Shown: one piece after another, positions 11,877 through 22,871 of the stretch
Numbering within the stretch: the stretch's first letter is position 1
Layout: every line of letters begins with the position of its first letter
Assembly: GCF_005239225.2 (NCBI RefSeq)
Contig: NC_133302.1
Span: 4,278,001 to 4,342,000 of the forward strand
Direction: 5' to 3'
Source: Populus alba
Taxonomy: Eukaryota > Streptophyta > Magnoliopsida > Malpighiales > Salicaceae
Length of the DNA: 64,000 bases
Position numbers and translations under genes: made by a program
Notes under the pieces: generated by a model
What the model was told of the DNA's origin: nothing
Databases searched by the model: none
What the model saw: only the letters and a program-made list of their open reading frames with translations

Positions 11877-12472
11877 GCCATGACCAAACAAAGGAAAGTC
11901 AATCACAATTCTGAAATTCTTGAAATTTTCAAACAGGTAAGGATCAATATACCTTTGTTGGATGCTATTAAACAGGTACCTTCCTATGCTAAATTTTTGA
12001 AAGATCTATGCACTGTGAAGAGAAAACTGAATGTGAAAAAGAAAGTCTTTTTAGCCGAACAAGTAAGTGTTATTCTTCAGAACAATAATGCTTTGAAATA
12101 TAAAGACCCTGGTTGTCCTAAAATTTCTTGCTTTATTGGAGAACATAAAATTGAAAGAGCTTTACTTGATCTTGGAGCTAGTGTGAATTTACTTCCATAT
12201 TCGGTTTTTCAAAGTCTCAATCTAGGTGAGTTAAACCAACTTCTATAACTCTTTTACTTGCTGATAGATCTGTAAAAGTGCCTAGAGGAATATTTGAAGA
12301 TGTGTTAGTACAAGTTGATAAATTCATTTACCCTGTAGATTTTATTGTCTTGGATACACAACCTGTTGAAGCATGTAATTCAATTCATGTTATTTTAGGA
12401 CGTCCATTTCTTGCAACTTCTAATGCATTGATTAATTGTAGGAATGGACTGATGAAGCTATCATTTTGAAAC
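11877..12472 (+). pseudogene. Athila aspartic protease region (frameshift plus stop)
   Basis: A segment of about 200 codons has the Athila-type protease active-site region ALLDLGASVNLLPYSVF near 12160-12210 and the distal ILGRPFLATSNALI near 12390-12440. The frame shifts near 12230 (the two frames meet around GELNQ), and a TGA at 12467-12469 precedes the polymerase frame. The protease would cut the Gag-Pol polyprotein. Confidence 0.85.
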
Positions 12473-14341
12473 ATGACATTGGAGATGAATATTTTCAACA
12501 TTTGCAAGCAACCTGGAGATGATAATGATTTACAGGAAGTGGACTTTATTGAAAAATTAGTTCATGATCAATTTCAAACCACTTCTAGTGAAACTGAGAT
12601 TGATGAACCTGACGAGTTGCAAATGGTTTATTTTCAGGAAGAAGCAAAGGCATGTAATTGGAGACCACAAATTGAAGAATTGCCACCACAATCAATTGAG
12701 TCTATACCTTCAAGTGTTCAACCACCAAAACTTGATTTGAAGCCGTTACCAGTCAACCTCAAATACTCATTTTTGGGAGAAAATGAAACTTTTCCGGTAA
12801 TAATCTCTTCCAAACTTAATGCACATCAAGAAGGTAAGTTACTACAGACTCTGAAAATGCATAAAAATGCATTAGGATGGACCATAGCTGATATAAAAGG
12901 AATTAGTCCTTTGATTTGCACACACAAGATTTATTTGGAGGAAAATGCTAAACCATCTAGAGAAATGCAACAAAGACTTAATCATAATATGAAAGAAGTA
13001 GTGAAAAATGAAGTCATTAAGCTTCTAGATAATGGAATTATTTATCCTATTTCTGACAGCAAATGGGTAAGTCCTACCCAAGTTGTACCCAAAAAGTCTG
13101 GAGTCACTATGATAACAAATGAGAAAAATGAGTTAATTCCAACTCGGACTATTACTGGTTGGCGCATGTGCATTGACTATAGGAAACTTAATTTAATGAC
13201 TAGAAAAGATCATTTTCCTTTACCTTTCATGGATCAAATCCTAGAAAGAGTTGCAGGTCATGAATTTTATTGTTTCCTAGATGGCTATTCAGGTTACAAT
13301 CAAATTGAAATTGCATTGGAAGACCAAGAGAAGACTACTTTCACTTGTCCATTTGGTACTTTTGCATATCGAAGAATGCCTTTTGGGTTATGTAATGCAC
13401 CAGCCACATTTCAAAGATTCATGCTTAGCATATTCAGTGATATGGTTGAATGTTTTCTTGAGATTTTTATGGATGATTTTTCTGTTTTTAGTGATTCATT
13501 TGATGATTGCTTAACTAACTTGGAAAAGGTTTTGAACAGGTGTGAAAAGAAGAATCTTGTACTGAATTGGGAAAAATGTCACTTTATGGTAACAAACGAC
13601 ATTGTACTTGGTCACATTGTTTCATCGACAGGAATTGAGGTTGACAAATCTAAAATCGAGTTAATTGCCAACTTACCAACACCAAAATCTGTTAAAGATG
13701 TTAGATCATTCTTAGGACATGCTGGTTTTTACAGAAGGTTCATCAAAGATTTTAGTGTAATATCTAAACCATTGTGTAACCTTCTAACAAAGGAAAATGT
13801 TTTTGAATGGACTGAACAATGTGAAAAAGCCTTTGTTAAACTTAAAAGCTTGCTTACTTCTACTCTTGTCATTCAACCTCCTGATTGGTCATTACCTTTT
13901 GAAATAATGTGTGACACTAGTGATTATGACATGGGTGCTGTCTTGGGACAAAGAAAAGATAAGAAACCTTATGTGATTTACTATGCAAGTAAAACTTTAA
14001 ATAGTGCTCAAATGAATTACACTACCACTGAAAAAGAATTACTTGCAGTAGTATTTGCATGTGACAAGTTCAGATCTTATCTTGTTGGCTCACCTGTTGT
14101 TGTTTTTAGTGATCATGCAGCATTGAAATATCTTCTCTCTAAGAAAGATTCTAAGGCTAGATTGGTGCGGTGGATTTTTTTACTTCAAGAATTTGATATC
14201 ACAATCAAAGACAAGAAAGGCACCGAAAATGTTGTCGCGGATCATTTATCAAGATTGACAACCGATTCGAGATCTGACATCACACCAATCAATGACTACT
14301 TTCCTGATGAATCTTTATTTTCTGTCTCTACGATGCCTTGA
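12473..14341 (+). pseudogene. Athila reverse transcriptase and RNase H
   Basis: This 622-codon open stretch has a linker, then the reverse transcriptase core ([11 protein letters not shown] near 13160; [17 protein letters not shown] near 13270; active site FMDD at 13466-13477), the thumb/connection ([14 protein letters not shown] near 13715) and RNase H ([15 protein letters not shown] near 13905; [14 protein letters not shown] near 14045). FMDD instead of YMDD is usual for Athila. It ends at TGA 14339-14341, where the family has Trp, and the integrase continues in the same frame, so this stop is a nonsense mutation rather than a natural end. Confidence 0.93.
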
Positions 14342-15631
14342 TTTGCTAATATTGTTAATTTTCTTGTTTCAGGACAATTGCCAGCTCATTGGAGTACCCA
14401 AGACAAAAGAAAGTTCTTGAACGAAGTGAAGAACTTTTATTGGGATGACCCTTATTTGTTCAAATATTGTCCTGATCAAATATTTCGAAGATGCATTCCT
14501 GACAATGAGGTAAGTAGTGTCATTAAATTTTGTCATTCTGAGGCATGTGGGGGTCATTTCTCATCAAGAAAGACAACTGCAAAAATCTTAAAAAGTGGAT
14601 TTTACTGGCCCACCATGTTCAAAGACTCACATGCATTCTGCAAGACTTGTGAAAATTGTCAAAAGTTGGGATTTATTTCAAAACGTCACATGATGCCTTT
14701 AAATCCTATTCTTGTCATTGAGATCTTTGATTGTTGGGGTATAGATTTTATGGGTCCATTTCCTCCATCATTTGGTTTCTTGTATATATTGGTCGCAGTA
14801 GATTATGTTTCAAAATGGATAGAGGCAATTCCAAGTAGAACCAATGATCACAAAACAATGATAAAATTTTTGAAAGAAAACATTTTAAGTCGATTCGGAA
14901 TCCCTCGAGCCATGATAAGTGATGGTGGAACACATTTCTGCAACAAGCCATTTGAATCTTTAATGAAGAAATATGGAATCACACACAAAGTTGCCACCCC
15001 TTATCACCCTCAGACGAGTGGACAGGTAAAACTTGCTAATAAGGAGATCAAACAAATCTTGGAGAAAACGATGAACCCTAATCGGAAAGACTGGTATTTA
15101 AGACTTAATGATGCACTTTGGGCTTATCGAACTGCATATAAAACATCATTAGGTATGTCACCTTATAGACTAGTCTATGGAAAACCTTTTCACTTGCCTG
15201 TGGAAATTGAACATAAAGCTTATTGGGCTATTAAAGCTTTCAATTCAAACATTGATGATGCTAGTCAGCTGCGAAAATTGCAAATAAATGAGCTTGAGGA
15301 AATAAGAAATGATGCATATGACAATTCAAGAATTCATAAAACAAGAATCAAAGAGTTTCATGACAAGAAAATACTGCGAAAAACATTCAATGTTGGTCAA
15401 AAAGTCTTGCTTTATAATTCTCGACTCCATTTATTTCCTGGAAAACTAAGATCAAGATGGAGTGGTCCTTTTATTGTGAAATATGTGTATCCATATGGGG
15501 CCTGTGATATCGAAAATCCAAAGAATGGCAATGTTTTCAAGGTAAATGGGCATCGGTTGAAAGTTTATTTTGACAATTTTTCAGTTGAAAATGACTCTAT
15601 TGAATTGAGTGATCCTGTATATAAAGATTGA
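14342..15631 (+). pseudogene. Athila integrase, in frame with RT
   Basis: Integrase that would insert the element cDNA into the host genome. The H2C2 zinc-binding region is at about 14530-14665 (HSEACGGHF then CKTCENCQ). The catalytic core has Asp in WGIDFMGP (~14738), Asp in ISDGGTHF (~14915) and Glu in ANKEIKQIL (~15040). A C-terminal region follows with [14 protein letters not shown] and WSGPFIV, as in gypsy integrases. 14342 onward is in frame with the upstream polymerase across one TGA, and no further stop occurs until TGA at 15629. No chromodomain is visible, as expected for Athila. Confidence 0.92.
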
Positions 15632-15837
15632 TTCTTTTTCTCACATTGTTTTGTGTTTTGGTATATCTTTTGTTTTGCTAGTTTCTCTCACCCCGGTCAA
15701 ATGGCGGATAACGGTACTCCGTGACTTTTAAGTCGGCTCTTTCAGTTTCCCATGATAACTGATATCTGTGTATATAATTGTGCAATTCTCTGCTCTTTCT
15801 TCTTTCTTTGAATTTCTCCCCCAATTCTCAGTTCAAA
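15632..15837 (+). other. Spacer after integrase
   Basis: Non-coding stretch between the integrase stop and the next ORF. T-rich pyrimidine runs lie at about 15640-15690 and 15790-15830. No gene is seen. Confidence 0.5.
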
Positions 15838-16281
15838 ATGGACACCACTCTTGAAAAATTGAAAAAGTATTTTCCCGCTTTGTCTCAGAATGCGATTACA
15901 AAAATTTACCATGCTAGATGTGCAAGATTGAGGTTGTTAATGAACCATGGAATTCCTGAAGATATTCGCTGGCTGATTGAAGCAAAGGTCCGATTATCAG
16001 GTGAGTCCTCCAATTCTTTCATTTCATACATGCCTGGAACAGGTAAAAGCACTTTTGTGAAGAAACGTCATGCAAAACGACTGAAAGTCTGTCACCAATG
16101 TGCCAGATGGACTTGTAATGCGACATGTCATTCTTTAGGAATGGTATCTGTAAACCGTGAAGATAAAATACAATTCATTAAGGATGGCCTGAGTAAGGGG
16201 TCTTTAGATAATCTTCTATTGACTCTTGAGACGCACCCTAGTGGAGATGTGCATCGTGCAATTTATGATTTATGGCTCTAA
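15838..16281 (+). CDS. Unknown small ORF in the env-like position of the Athila element (Cys-cluster protein, 147 aa)
   Basis: I do not recognise this protein. The ATG at 15838 (MDTTLEKLKKYF) is preferred over the upstream one at 15778, whose extra 20 residues are hydrophobic and look like translated leader. The protein is basic and intact. It has an N-terminal helix-rich part, a GMP/GTGKS-like stretch (MPGTGKSTF, lacking the GxxxxGK[ST] form of a P-loop) and a compact cluster CHQCARWTCNATCH (CX2CX4CX3C) that could bind a metal. It occupies the place where Athila relatives carry an env-like gene, but I see no signal peptide or transmembrane segment. Function is unknown; the element location is certain. 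Confidence 0.6.
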   Translation: MDTTLEKLKKYFPALSQNAITKIYHARCARLRLLMNHGIPEDIRWLIEAKVRLSGESSNSFISYMPGTGKSTFVKKRHAKRLKVCHQCARWTCNATCHSLGMVSVNREDKIQFIKDGLSKGSLDNLLLTLETHPSGDVHRAIYDLWL

Positions 16282-16630
16282 TTCCATAAAGAACATGCTC
16301 GACTTAGTCTTGGGAATCTGACTAAAAAAAACCTTGTTTGCCAGTTTTTAAGAAAACTGGATGGGAAGCCTATCCCCGACCCATAGAGGGCGTTTAAGTC
16401 GTTCTTGGATGTAAAACCAAGGGAAGATGTGAGCCACAATCACAACTACCTGTACATATACATGCTTTTTCAAAATAAATAAAGAGAGAGAAAAAAAAAG
16501 AGTGAGACTATGGCTGGCCTACATATAGGTGGTATGATTGCATTTTCAATTTCTCATCTATAAATTCTTCTCTTCCTTCCCTTCATTTCTACTCAACCCA
16601 TACTTTAATCAAATATAGAAGTGTGTAGAA
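16282..16630 (+). promoter_or_regulatory. Spacer with promoter-like TATA upstream of the LOG copy
   Basis: 349 bases without a reading frame. TATAAA at 16559-16564 lies 67 bases before the LOG ATG, followed by pyrimidine-rich sequence, as in a plant core promoter and 5' leader. This is only suggestive, because an intronless copy is expected to derive from RNA. Confidence 0.35.
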
Positions 16631-17284
16631 ATGGCAGGTTCCTCAAGTCATAACATAAACAGTATTTGTGTTTTCAGTGGATCAAGTCCTGGGAAAGAAA
16701 AAGAGTTTTTAGAATCAGCAAATCATCTTGGTCAGGTACTAGCTGAGCGAAAGGTTCATTTAGTGTATGGAGGAGGCAGCCTTGGTTTAATGGGGGGAGT
16801 GTCAATAGCTGCATTTTTAGGAGGTAGTCAAGTTTTGGGGGTAGTCCCCAAAGCTTTAGGACAAGGGGACATCATTGGAAAAACAATTGGAGAGGAATTA
16901 CAGGTCCCCACAATGTCTGATCGACTGAACGCAATGTTTAACCATGTTGATGCCTTCATTGCCTTACCAGGTGGTCTGGGCACATTGGAAGAGATCTTTC
17001 ATATTTCCTCCTGGGCCCAACTGCACATTCACCATAAACCCATAGGTTTGTTAAATGTTAATGGTTTTTATAATAAGTTGTTGTCTTTTCTTGATCATGC
17101 TATGGAACAGGAATTTCAAACATCTTCAGCACGACAAATCATAATCTCTGTTGCTACTGCTGAATAATTGATTGACCAACTACAATCTTTCATCCTTGTC
17201 ATTAATCCTTCCATGAGTTGCATAAATTGGTCAACTCAGGAAAGCCGTAAAAAGCTTAGATTGGATTTGAGCCTTCGTTTGTAA
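16631..17284 (+). pseudogene. LOG: Intronless LOG-like cytokinin riboside 5'-monophosphate phosphoribohydrolase inside the Athila element
   Basis: LOG enzymes remove ribose 5-phosphate from cytokinin nucleotides, giving active free cytokinin in the cytosol. The ATG at 16631 (MAGSSSH) opens a frame with ICVFSGSSPGKE at the start, the nucleotide-binding YGGGSLGLMGG (~16760) and the lysine-decarboxylase-like signature PGGLGTLEEIF (~16970), then HKPIGLLNVNGFYN. An in-frame TAA at 17165-17167 ends it at 178 aa. The same frame then continues with LOG-like sequence (LIDQLQSF...) to a second stop at 17282-17284, which would give the usual ~217 codons. Plant LOG genes normally have several introns, so this looks like a captured processed transcript. 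SDRLNAM replaces the common ERKAEM-type motif, as in divergent LOG-like proteins. Whether the 178-aa product works is unknown. Confidence 0.88.
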
Positions 17285-17439
17285 AAACTTTGTGTCTTTT
17301 GGTTTTATTATTGTGTTTTGTTGTTTCTTTTATTTGTTTAAGTGTGTTTCAGGTTTGTCAGTGTTCGTTATTTCAGGTGATGTCTTCTATACTCTATCTT
17401 TCTACCTTAAAACATTGAGGACAATGTCTCATTTTGGTT
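17285..17439 (+). other. 3' untranslated region of the Athila element
   Basis: T-rich non-coding stretch between the LOG copy and the first purine tract. It contains AACATTGAGGACAATGTCTC (17411-17430), whose arms CATTG and CAATG are complementary. Confidence 0.45.
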
Positions 17440-17534
17440 GGGGGGAAAGGGTAGTAGTGATATATAAAAAAAAAAAACTGTGTTTTCTATTTCATAAACT
17501 ATTTGCAAAACTGTTGTTGGTTGGGGGGGAAAGG

Positions 17535-17535
<1 letters not shown>
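17440..17535 (+). other. Duplicated polypurine tract of the Athila element
   Basis: Two near-identical tracts, GGGGGGAAAGGG at 17440-17451 and GGGGGGGAAAGGG at 17523-17535, each preceded by TTGGTT/TTGGTTG. The second directly abuts the truncated 3' LTR. Confidence 0.75.
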
Positions 17536-17569
<34 letters not shown>

Positions 17570-17979
17570 TACATTCTTGTTATATTTTATGTACGTTAAG
17601 TATGCTCTGTGTTTGATCAAGGATCCTGACATTGTTGGTCTTGCCTTGTTCATTCGCATCAGAAATCTGTTTATATTATATAATATATCTCTTTGATCTT
17701 TCCATAAACTCAGTATATAGGCTGGAAACCTATGACCCGATCTTTTAGATCATTCTTAGGTATAACAACGCTACGTACTGAGTATTATTATTACTATTAA
17801 TATTATTATTACTATTACTGTTATTGTTATTATTATTGTTGTTATTATTGTTATTGTTGTGTTGTTATTTATAATTTATACAATTAACCTCTATGTGGTT
17901 CGACCCCGGTCTTGCCGGGTTATTTATTACTTCGACACTCCTGCACTTGGGAGAAGACATCAATCTTTTGGTCGTGTCA
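17536..17979 (+). repeat. Truncated 3' LTR of the Athila element (444 bp)
   Basis: It matches the last ~440 bases of the 5' LTR, starting within the TTA microsatellite, and ends GTCGTGTCA followed by the duplication GACCC at 17980-17984. The first ~1.46 kb of the LTR (8249 to about 9712 in the 5' copy) is absent. Confidence 0.9.
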
Positions 17980-17984
17980 GACCC

Positions 17985-19798
17985 CACCATGACAACACAT
18001 CTCGTCTGAATTATACCACAGTGGTTGGATGCAATTTATTGAAGTCGGGGCAACAAGTCTGGAATCTGGCAGATGTTGGTCGACAAACTTGAGTGCAGAT
18101 GAATGTCAACCTTGGCAAAGACATTTAAGCAGTTGATGTTATGGCAAGACTTGACTAGGCAAAATGACTGAGGTTTCTCAATTGAGAGTCATCTTCTGAT
18201 TCAACTCTCTTTACAGTTCTGGAATCCACGGTAGAGCCTTCAATCTTTCCCAGCATGTTCAATTATTTCAGCAATCCTCTCAACATCGTGTCAATCTTCT
18301 AATGTTGTTGTGGTTGTTCGAGGATTGTTAGAAAACTTTCCAACAGCTTGGTAATCTTGGCAACGCCTAGAAACTGGCAGCATCACCACTGCCGACGTGT
18401 GGAATCATGCGATGTCTCTATTGTAGGAGAACCTGATGAATCAAAAGCTCCTTTGTCTGCTCTTCGATCCCTCATTAACGATGTAGCAAACAAACATCTG
18501 TATAGGAAACTCTGCTCTGTTGAAGTTTTAATTTTCTTCTTGTTTTTTCAATCCAAACCTGTCACTTCTCCCTACTTTTGCGTTTTCAAGCTAACACTGA
18601 TGGGAGAAAATTATAGATGATCTGAAACTGCTGCATCCTTTATTGGGTTCCCCACTTGCAGAGCCACAAACAGATTTCTGTAGAGAGAGCTCTGCCACGT
18701 TGAAGTTCAATGTCTGCTTTTGTTGTTTTTTTTCTTTTCTTTTCTTTTCAGATCAGCATTGGAAGATGGTTGGAAACAAGGCCAATGCACCAAGCATAGA
18801 AAGCTAGCAGCTATTAGGTGCTTTTGGAAGATATGAAGGCTTTGAACGATTATCAGTACAATCGAACAAGAAAAAAAGGTCGTCATTAGTTGATGACTGA
18901 AGGCAGTACTGCCGTTCTTGACTGAAAAAGAGAGGTGCAGCTTTAATGGGACGTGGACACGCGGTGTTCCCATAGAAGACTGTGCAGACATTCCCTTTCC
19001 ATTTGATGCTCTACACTTGTTCAGGCAGATATGCGTCTAGCCACTTCACCTTTGATGATCTCCACTTTCTTTTGATAATGAGCCTCGCTCTGACCCCTTT
19101 CTTTATTATTTGTCTTTTCCAATCTAGTGTGGTAGACCTCGGATGGGGGAACCTATTTTTCATCTCGGTACATGCATGATAAATGTATGACATGCAATCT
19201 AAATGATGAACTTGCCCTTTGAGGGGTGACATATGGTCATAACTTTTGCATGATGAAACAAGAATTTTTATTCTTGTTCAAACTCTACAATAGAAACTTC
19301 TCAAGTGATGACCATTATATCCCCCGTAAGTCCTGAATTCAAGATACTTCAAGAAGGGTTTGCTTAGATGCAAAACAAATATTTACGGAGCATACATCCT
19401 AAAGGCATGTTCTATTCTTTTTACGTGAGACAAAGGGTAGGTTTGCTACTTGGTCTCTAAAAAGGGTCTCTTGTTGTCCCAGTGATTACCCTCGTAAAGG
19501 CAATATAGGGGCCCAGTAGGTAATGAGTTGGCACGTATACCAATATTTACCAGTCTAAGCACTCAACAAAGAGTTGGGGTTTACACAAACTTAAACCTTG
19601 ACTAAAAGTCGTAAGGTAAGCTGTTAGTCCCCCACCTAACCTAAAGCTTGTGTGTGCTTTCAAAAATTAAAACATGTGATGCATGAGAGAATTTTATACA
19701 ATGCATGAATAAAACATAAATAATAATAAAAAAAAACTTAAAAAACTTGAACACATCAAAACACAAAGCTTAGTCCGATAAAGTTGAAAACAATAACT
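17985..19798 (-). other. Non-coding interior of the Tat-like element, right part (primer-site end)
   Basis: About 1.8 kb that rejoins 8243 when the Athila element is removed. In element sense this is the region just downstream of the primer site, where gag would start, yet no gag frame is visible on the minus strand. Confidence 0.6.
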
Positions 19799-19816
19799 TC
19801 CCCAACGGAGTCGCCA
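19799..19816 (-). other. Primer-binding site of the Tat-like element (tRNA-Arg-like)
   Basis: On the minus strand: TGGCGACTCCGTTGGGGA, 3 bases from the LTR end at 19820. This form is known to me from Ogre/Tat elements primed by tRNA-Arg. It fixes the minus orientation of the element. Confidence 0.8.
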
Positions 19817-19819
19817 TTC

Positions 19820-21747
19820 TGTCGCACGTCACCCGCGCGGCGATTCTGGCGATTTTCTCATTTTGTTTGCTTGATTTGGGGTCTTGGGAGTCGCCACCTA
19901 GTATTTATTAAGGGTTACTAGGAAACCCAGATTTACTGGTCGTGGTCAGAGATTCGAGGGTAAGGGACTGGTTGTGGCTAGGGAAGGTATTAGCACCCCT
20001 AGCGCACCCTACTTGAGGTAAGCTGCTTTGCGGTTTGATGTGATTTGAAAATTTAAGATATTAATCAAATTCTTAAAGCTTTGATAAATCAGTTATTAAA
20101 TCCCAGAATATATGTAGAAACTTGTCCTTATATTTTCATGAAAAAATACAACTTGATTTTATTTTTCCTTGAGATATTTAACCATATTTAAATTAACAAC
20201 TAAATTCTTTTTTTTGTGTTTTTCATTTTTATAATTCAATAACATAAATAAAAATAAAAACACACACTTCCACGTCACTTTTTACTATGTTTAACTCACA
20301 CATCACTTTTACAAATTACAAAATTCAAAAGTTCAAAATAAATCAAATACTGCTAATTTAGATATACACGACAACATTTGAAAATTACAAAAAGCTTCGG
20401 GAACAGTGCTAAAGGCTTCCGGCTCATGGAAACAGTGGTGGCGCGTCTTCTCCATGCGCCACCGCCACTAACGGCCCGTGGATTCACGCGCCACCTTGAA
20501 ATCCGGGCAGGAGCGAAGATCCACACTGGCTTCCTCCCTTCTTCCTTTCTTCGCCGGCGGTGAGCACCACCGTTACCTGCAAAACAACCAAAAACGCAGC
20601 AAGCAGTCGATTTTAGTTTTCTTTTCTCCTTCTCAGATCTGGTTCGTTCGAGTCTTTTTGGATCTGCTTCACTGCAGATCGGTCACCTTCAGTCATCTTC
20701 TTCTTCTCCTCTGTTCCATGTGCTGCGCGGCAAGGAGGAGGAACAGACAAGAGAGTGGTGTCGCTGTTATAGGCGGTGAGCTGGGCCTGCTGGCTTGTGG
20801 GTTGCTGCTGTTTGCGATTCTGCCGGCGTTCGGCGAGCTGGCCGCTGATTCAGGAGGAAAGAGCTGAGGGAGACCATGGCTGAGGGGAGAAGGGGAAGCG
20901 AAACGGCCGGGGGGACGGTGGAGGCTCAAGTTTTTGTGGGCTTTCGGGAGAAAATCAGTGTAGAGCCGTGGCTTTCCTTTTTTGTGAAGGCTTGGGGTCA
21001 CCGACTGTGTTGATGGCCGGCTATGGGAGATGACCGTGGGGAGGGAGGATCAGCCGTGGCCTCTGGTTTTGGGAGAGCTGGTAAATGAGGGCAGTGTGTT
21101 GATGACCGGGGGACTTTGGCTCTCTCTTGTTTTGGCCAAAGAAAAAGGGCGCCTTCAACAGGTAAAGAGAGGGAGAACGATGGCTGGCTTGGCAAAGGAA
21201 AAGGCCTCCTTCGGTTTCGGAGAGAACCAGCGGAAAAAGGGCGCGGCGGCCCCTCAGAGAAGAAGAAAGTTTTTTTCTTTTAGGGTTTCTCCCCTTTTTT
21301 TCTCTACTGTTCCCCTCTCTGTGAATAATTTTTTTTTCCCGAGTAAAATTTTCTCCCCCCCTTTTGTGTTTACTGTAGCTTAGTATTTATAGGGAAAGTT
21401 TTACTAGGTTTTTCAAACTGGTCCCTCTACTTTTCTTTTTCTTTCTGTTCCCTTTTTTTTTTTTGTAAATTTTGATTTTCTCTCTTTTTTTTTTGTGTTT
21501 TCGAAAGCGAGCACTATCACCGTCAACTCAACAAAGAAAATCAATGATAAAAAAATTTACGCGTTAAAAGTTGAACGCGTTCCAAAATTCCTTTAAAAAT
21601 TTAAATTCTTTTGAGATGACGTTGAAAATGCTAAAAACAATGCAAATACATCAAAAGTATATTTTTTGGGGTTTTTCTTTGTTTTTTGCTATTTTTGATT
21701 TTTCTGAAAATTTATTAAAAATATGGGTCAAAAATTGGGTAGCAACA
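19820..21747 (-). repeat. LTR of the Tat-like element (right copy; 5' LTR in element sense)
   Basis: 1928 bases, TGTCGC...GCAACA on +, collinear with 1812-3735. It is followed by the CAGCT duplication. Confidence 0.9.
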
Positions 21748-21752
21748 CAGCT

Positions 21753-22440
21753 TATCCTTAGTGCTCTGTTGTCCTCTTTTTCGGTTGAAGTTCTTCATCT
21801 ACTGGTGGATTGTTCAACCTCTGCAAGTGTTTGGAGCACCCTTGAACTTGCTCTTGCTTCCCCATCTAACTCTCAAATCATGCAATTGCATGGCTCTCTT
21901 CAGGATCTTCAACAAGGTGATGATATTGTTACTCTCTACCTGCAACACGCAAAAGGTTTATTTGATGAATTGGTTATGGCCGACAAACCTATTTCTCTCA
22001 CTGATTTCAACTTATATGTGTTTCAGGGACTTCGCGGTGAATTTCGTAATTTGGTTACGAGTCTGTCAACTAAATCCGATCCTCTATTGTACTCTGAGCT
22101 TCATAGTCACTTGTCTACTCATGAATTTATACATTGTAGCTCAGTATCCTCCAGTCTAACGACTGCACCTCTACTGCGCAGCCCCCCTCAGTATATGCTG
22201 TCCAACGTGGTTTTTCTAGGCCAAACAACGGTGGTTTCATGGCTCATCGGGGTAGAGGACGATGGAGTGGCTAGCGGCATCCTCGCAGCCATAGTGGACA
22301 ATGGCAAAACCATCCACACCGTGGTGCAGCAACAAATCAGTGGCCACGACAGCAAATAAAATGCTAGCTCTGCCACATCTATATCCATTCTGCATAGTAG
22401 TGCTCTTAACTTGTTCATCATGGAAATCAAGCCTCGGCCA
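21753..22440 (+). pseudogene. copia A gag, C-terminal part (right of the insertion)
   Basis: Gag resumes directly after the CAGCT duplication: ALLSSFSVEVLHLLVDC, then LQDLQQGDDIVTLYLQ and LYVFQGLRGEFRNLVTSL, typical of the UBN2 gag family. The distal part, where relatives have an RNA-binding CCHC knuckle, is frameshifted after about 22150 and no knuckle can be read. Confidence 0.85.
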
Positions 22441-22871
22441 ACCTCCCCTTTAGTACTACATCAGCCGATGATTCTGCCGCTTGGTTTCCTGACACAGGTG
22501 CGAATCACCACATTACTCTGGACATTACTGGTATGACATACGCAGAACCTTATCTTGGTAATGATCAATTATATGTTGGTGATGGTAAGGGACTTGTTAT
22601 ATCTAATACCGTACATAATCTTCTGCATGCAGCAAAACGAGTCTTCACCTTGTCCAACATATTACATGTTCCTCACATTAAAAAAAAAATATTATCTGTT
22701 CAACAATTTTGTCGTGAAAATTATGTCTTTTTTTAGTTTCACTCTTCTATTTTTTATGTCAATGATCTCATCACCAAGGAAGTCCTTCTTTCCGGTCGGA
22801 GTAATGACGGCCTCTATGTCCTTTCCAAGTCTTCTGCCACTTCTCTAGAACAAGCTTTTTTATCCACTAGC
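22441..22871 (+). pseudogene. copia A protease
   Basis: The copia protease active site appears as WFPDTGANHHIT near 22480-22520, followed by LGNDQLYVGDGKGLVIS and LSNILHVPHIKKKIL. A stop near 22733 breaks the frame before EVLLSGRSNDGLYVL. The protease would release the mature Gag and Pol proteins. Confidence 0.85.

Larger units (their letters stand above)
8249..17979 (+). mobile_element. Athila-type Ty3/gypsy retrotransposon carrying extra 3' genes, innermost of the nest
   Basis: The termini are TGATTAG...GTGTCA with a perfect target duplication GACCC (8244-8248 and 17980-17984). Order on +: 5' LTR, tRNA-Asp primer site, gag, aspartic protease, reverse transcriptase, RNase H, integrase, unknown ORF, LOG-like gene, polypurine tract, truncated 3' LTR. 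The FMDD reverse-transcriptase motif, the ILGRPFLAT segment after the protease and the primer site all fit the Athila lineage. gag to integrase is one frame, apart from one frameshift near 12230 and stops at 10740, 11562, 12467 and 14339, so this copy is not autonomous. Confidence 0.93.
1812..21747 (-). mobile_element. Tat/Ogre-like, apparently non-coding LTR element (LARD-like), middle of the nest
   Basis: Two long LTRs (1812-3735 and 19820-21747) are in direct orientation, with TG...CA ends and the target duplication CAGCT at 1807-1811 and 21748-21752. The element reads on the minus strand. The primer site lies next to the right LTR (19799-19816) and a purine tract lies next to the left one (3736-3750). 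After removal of the nested Athila element the internal region is about 6.4 kb. I find no gag, protease, reverse transcriptase or integrase in it on either strand, so it must depend on a relative. The lineage call rests on the primer site and LTR style and is moderate; the element boundaries are strong. Confidence 0.85.
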
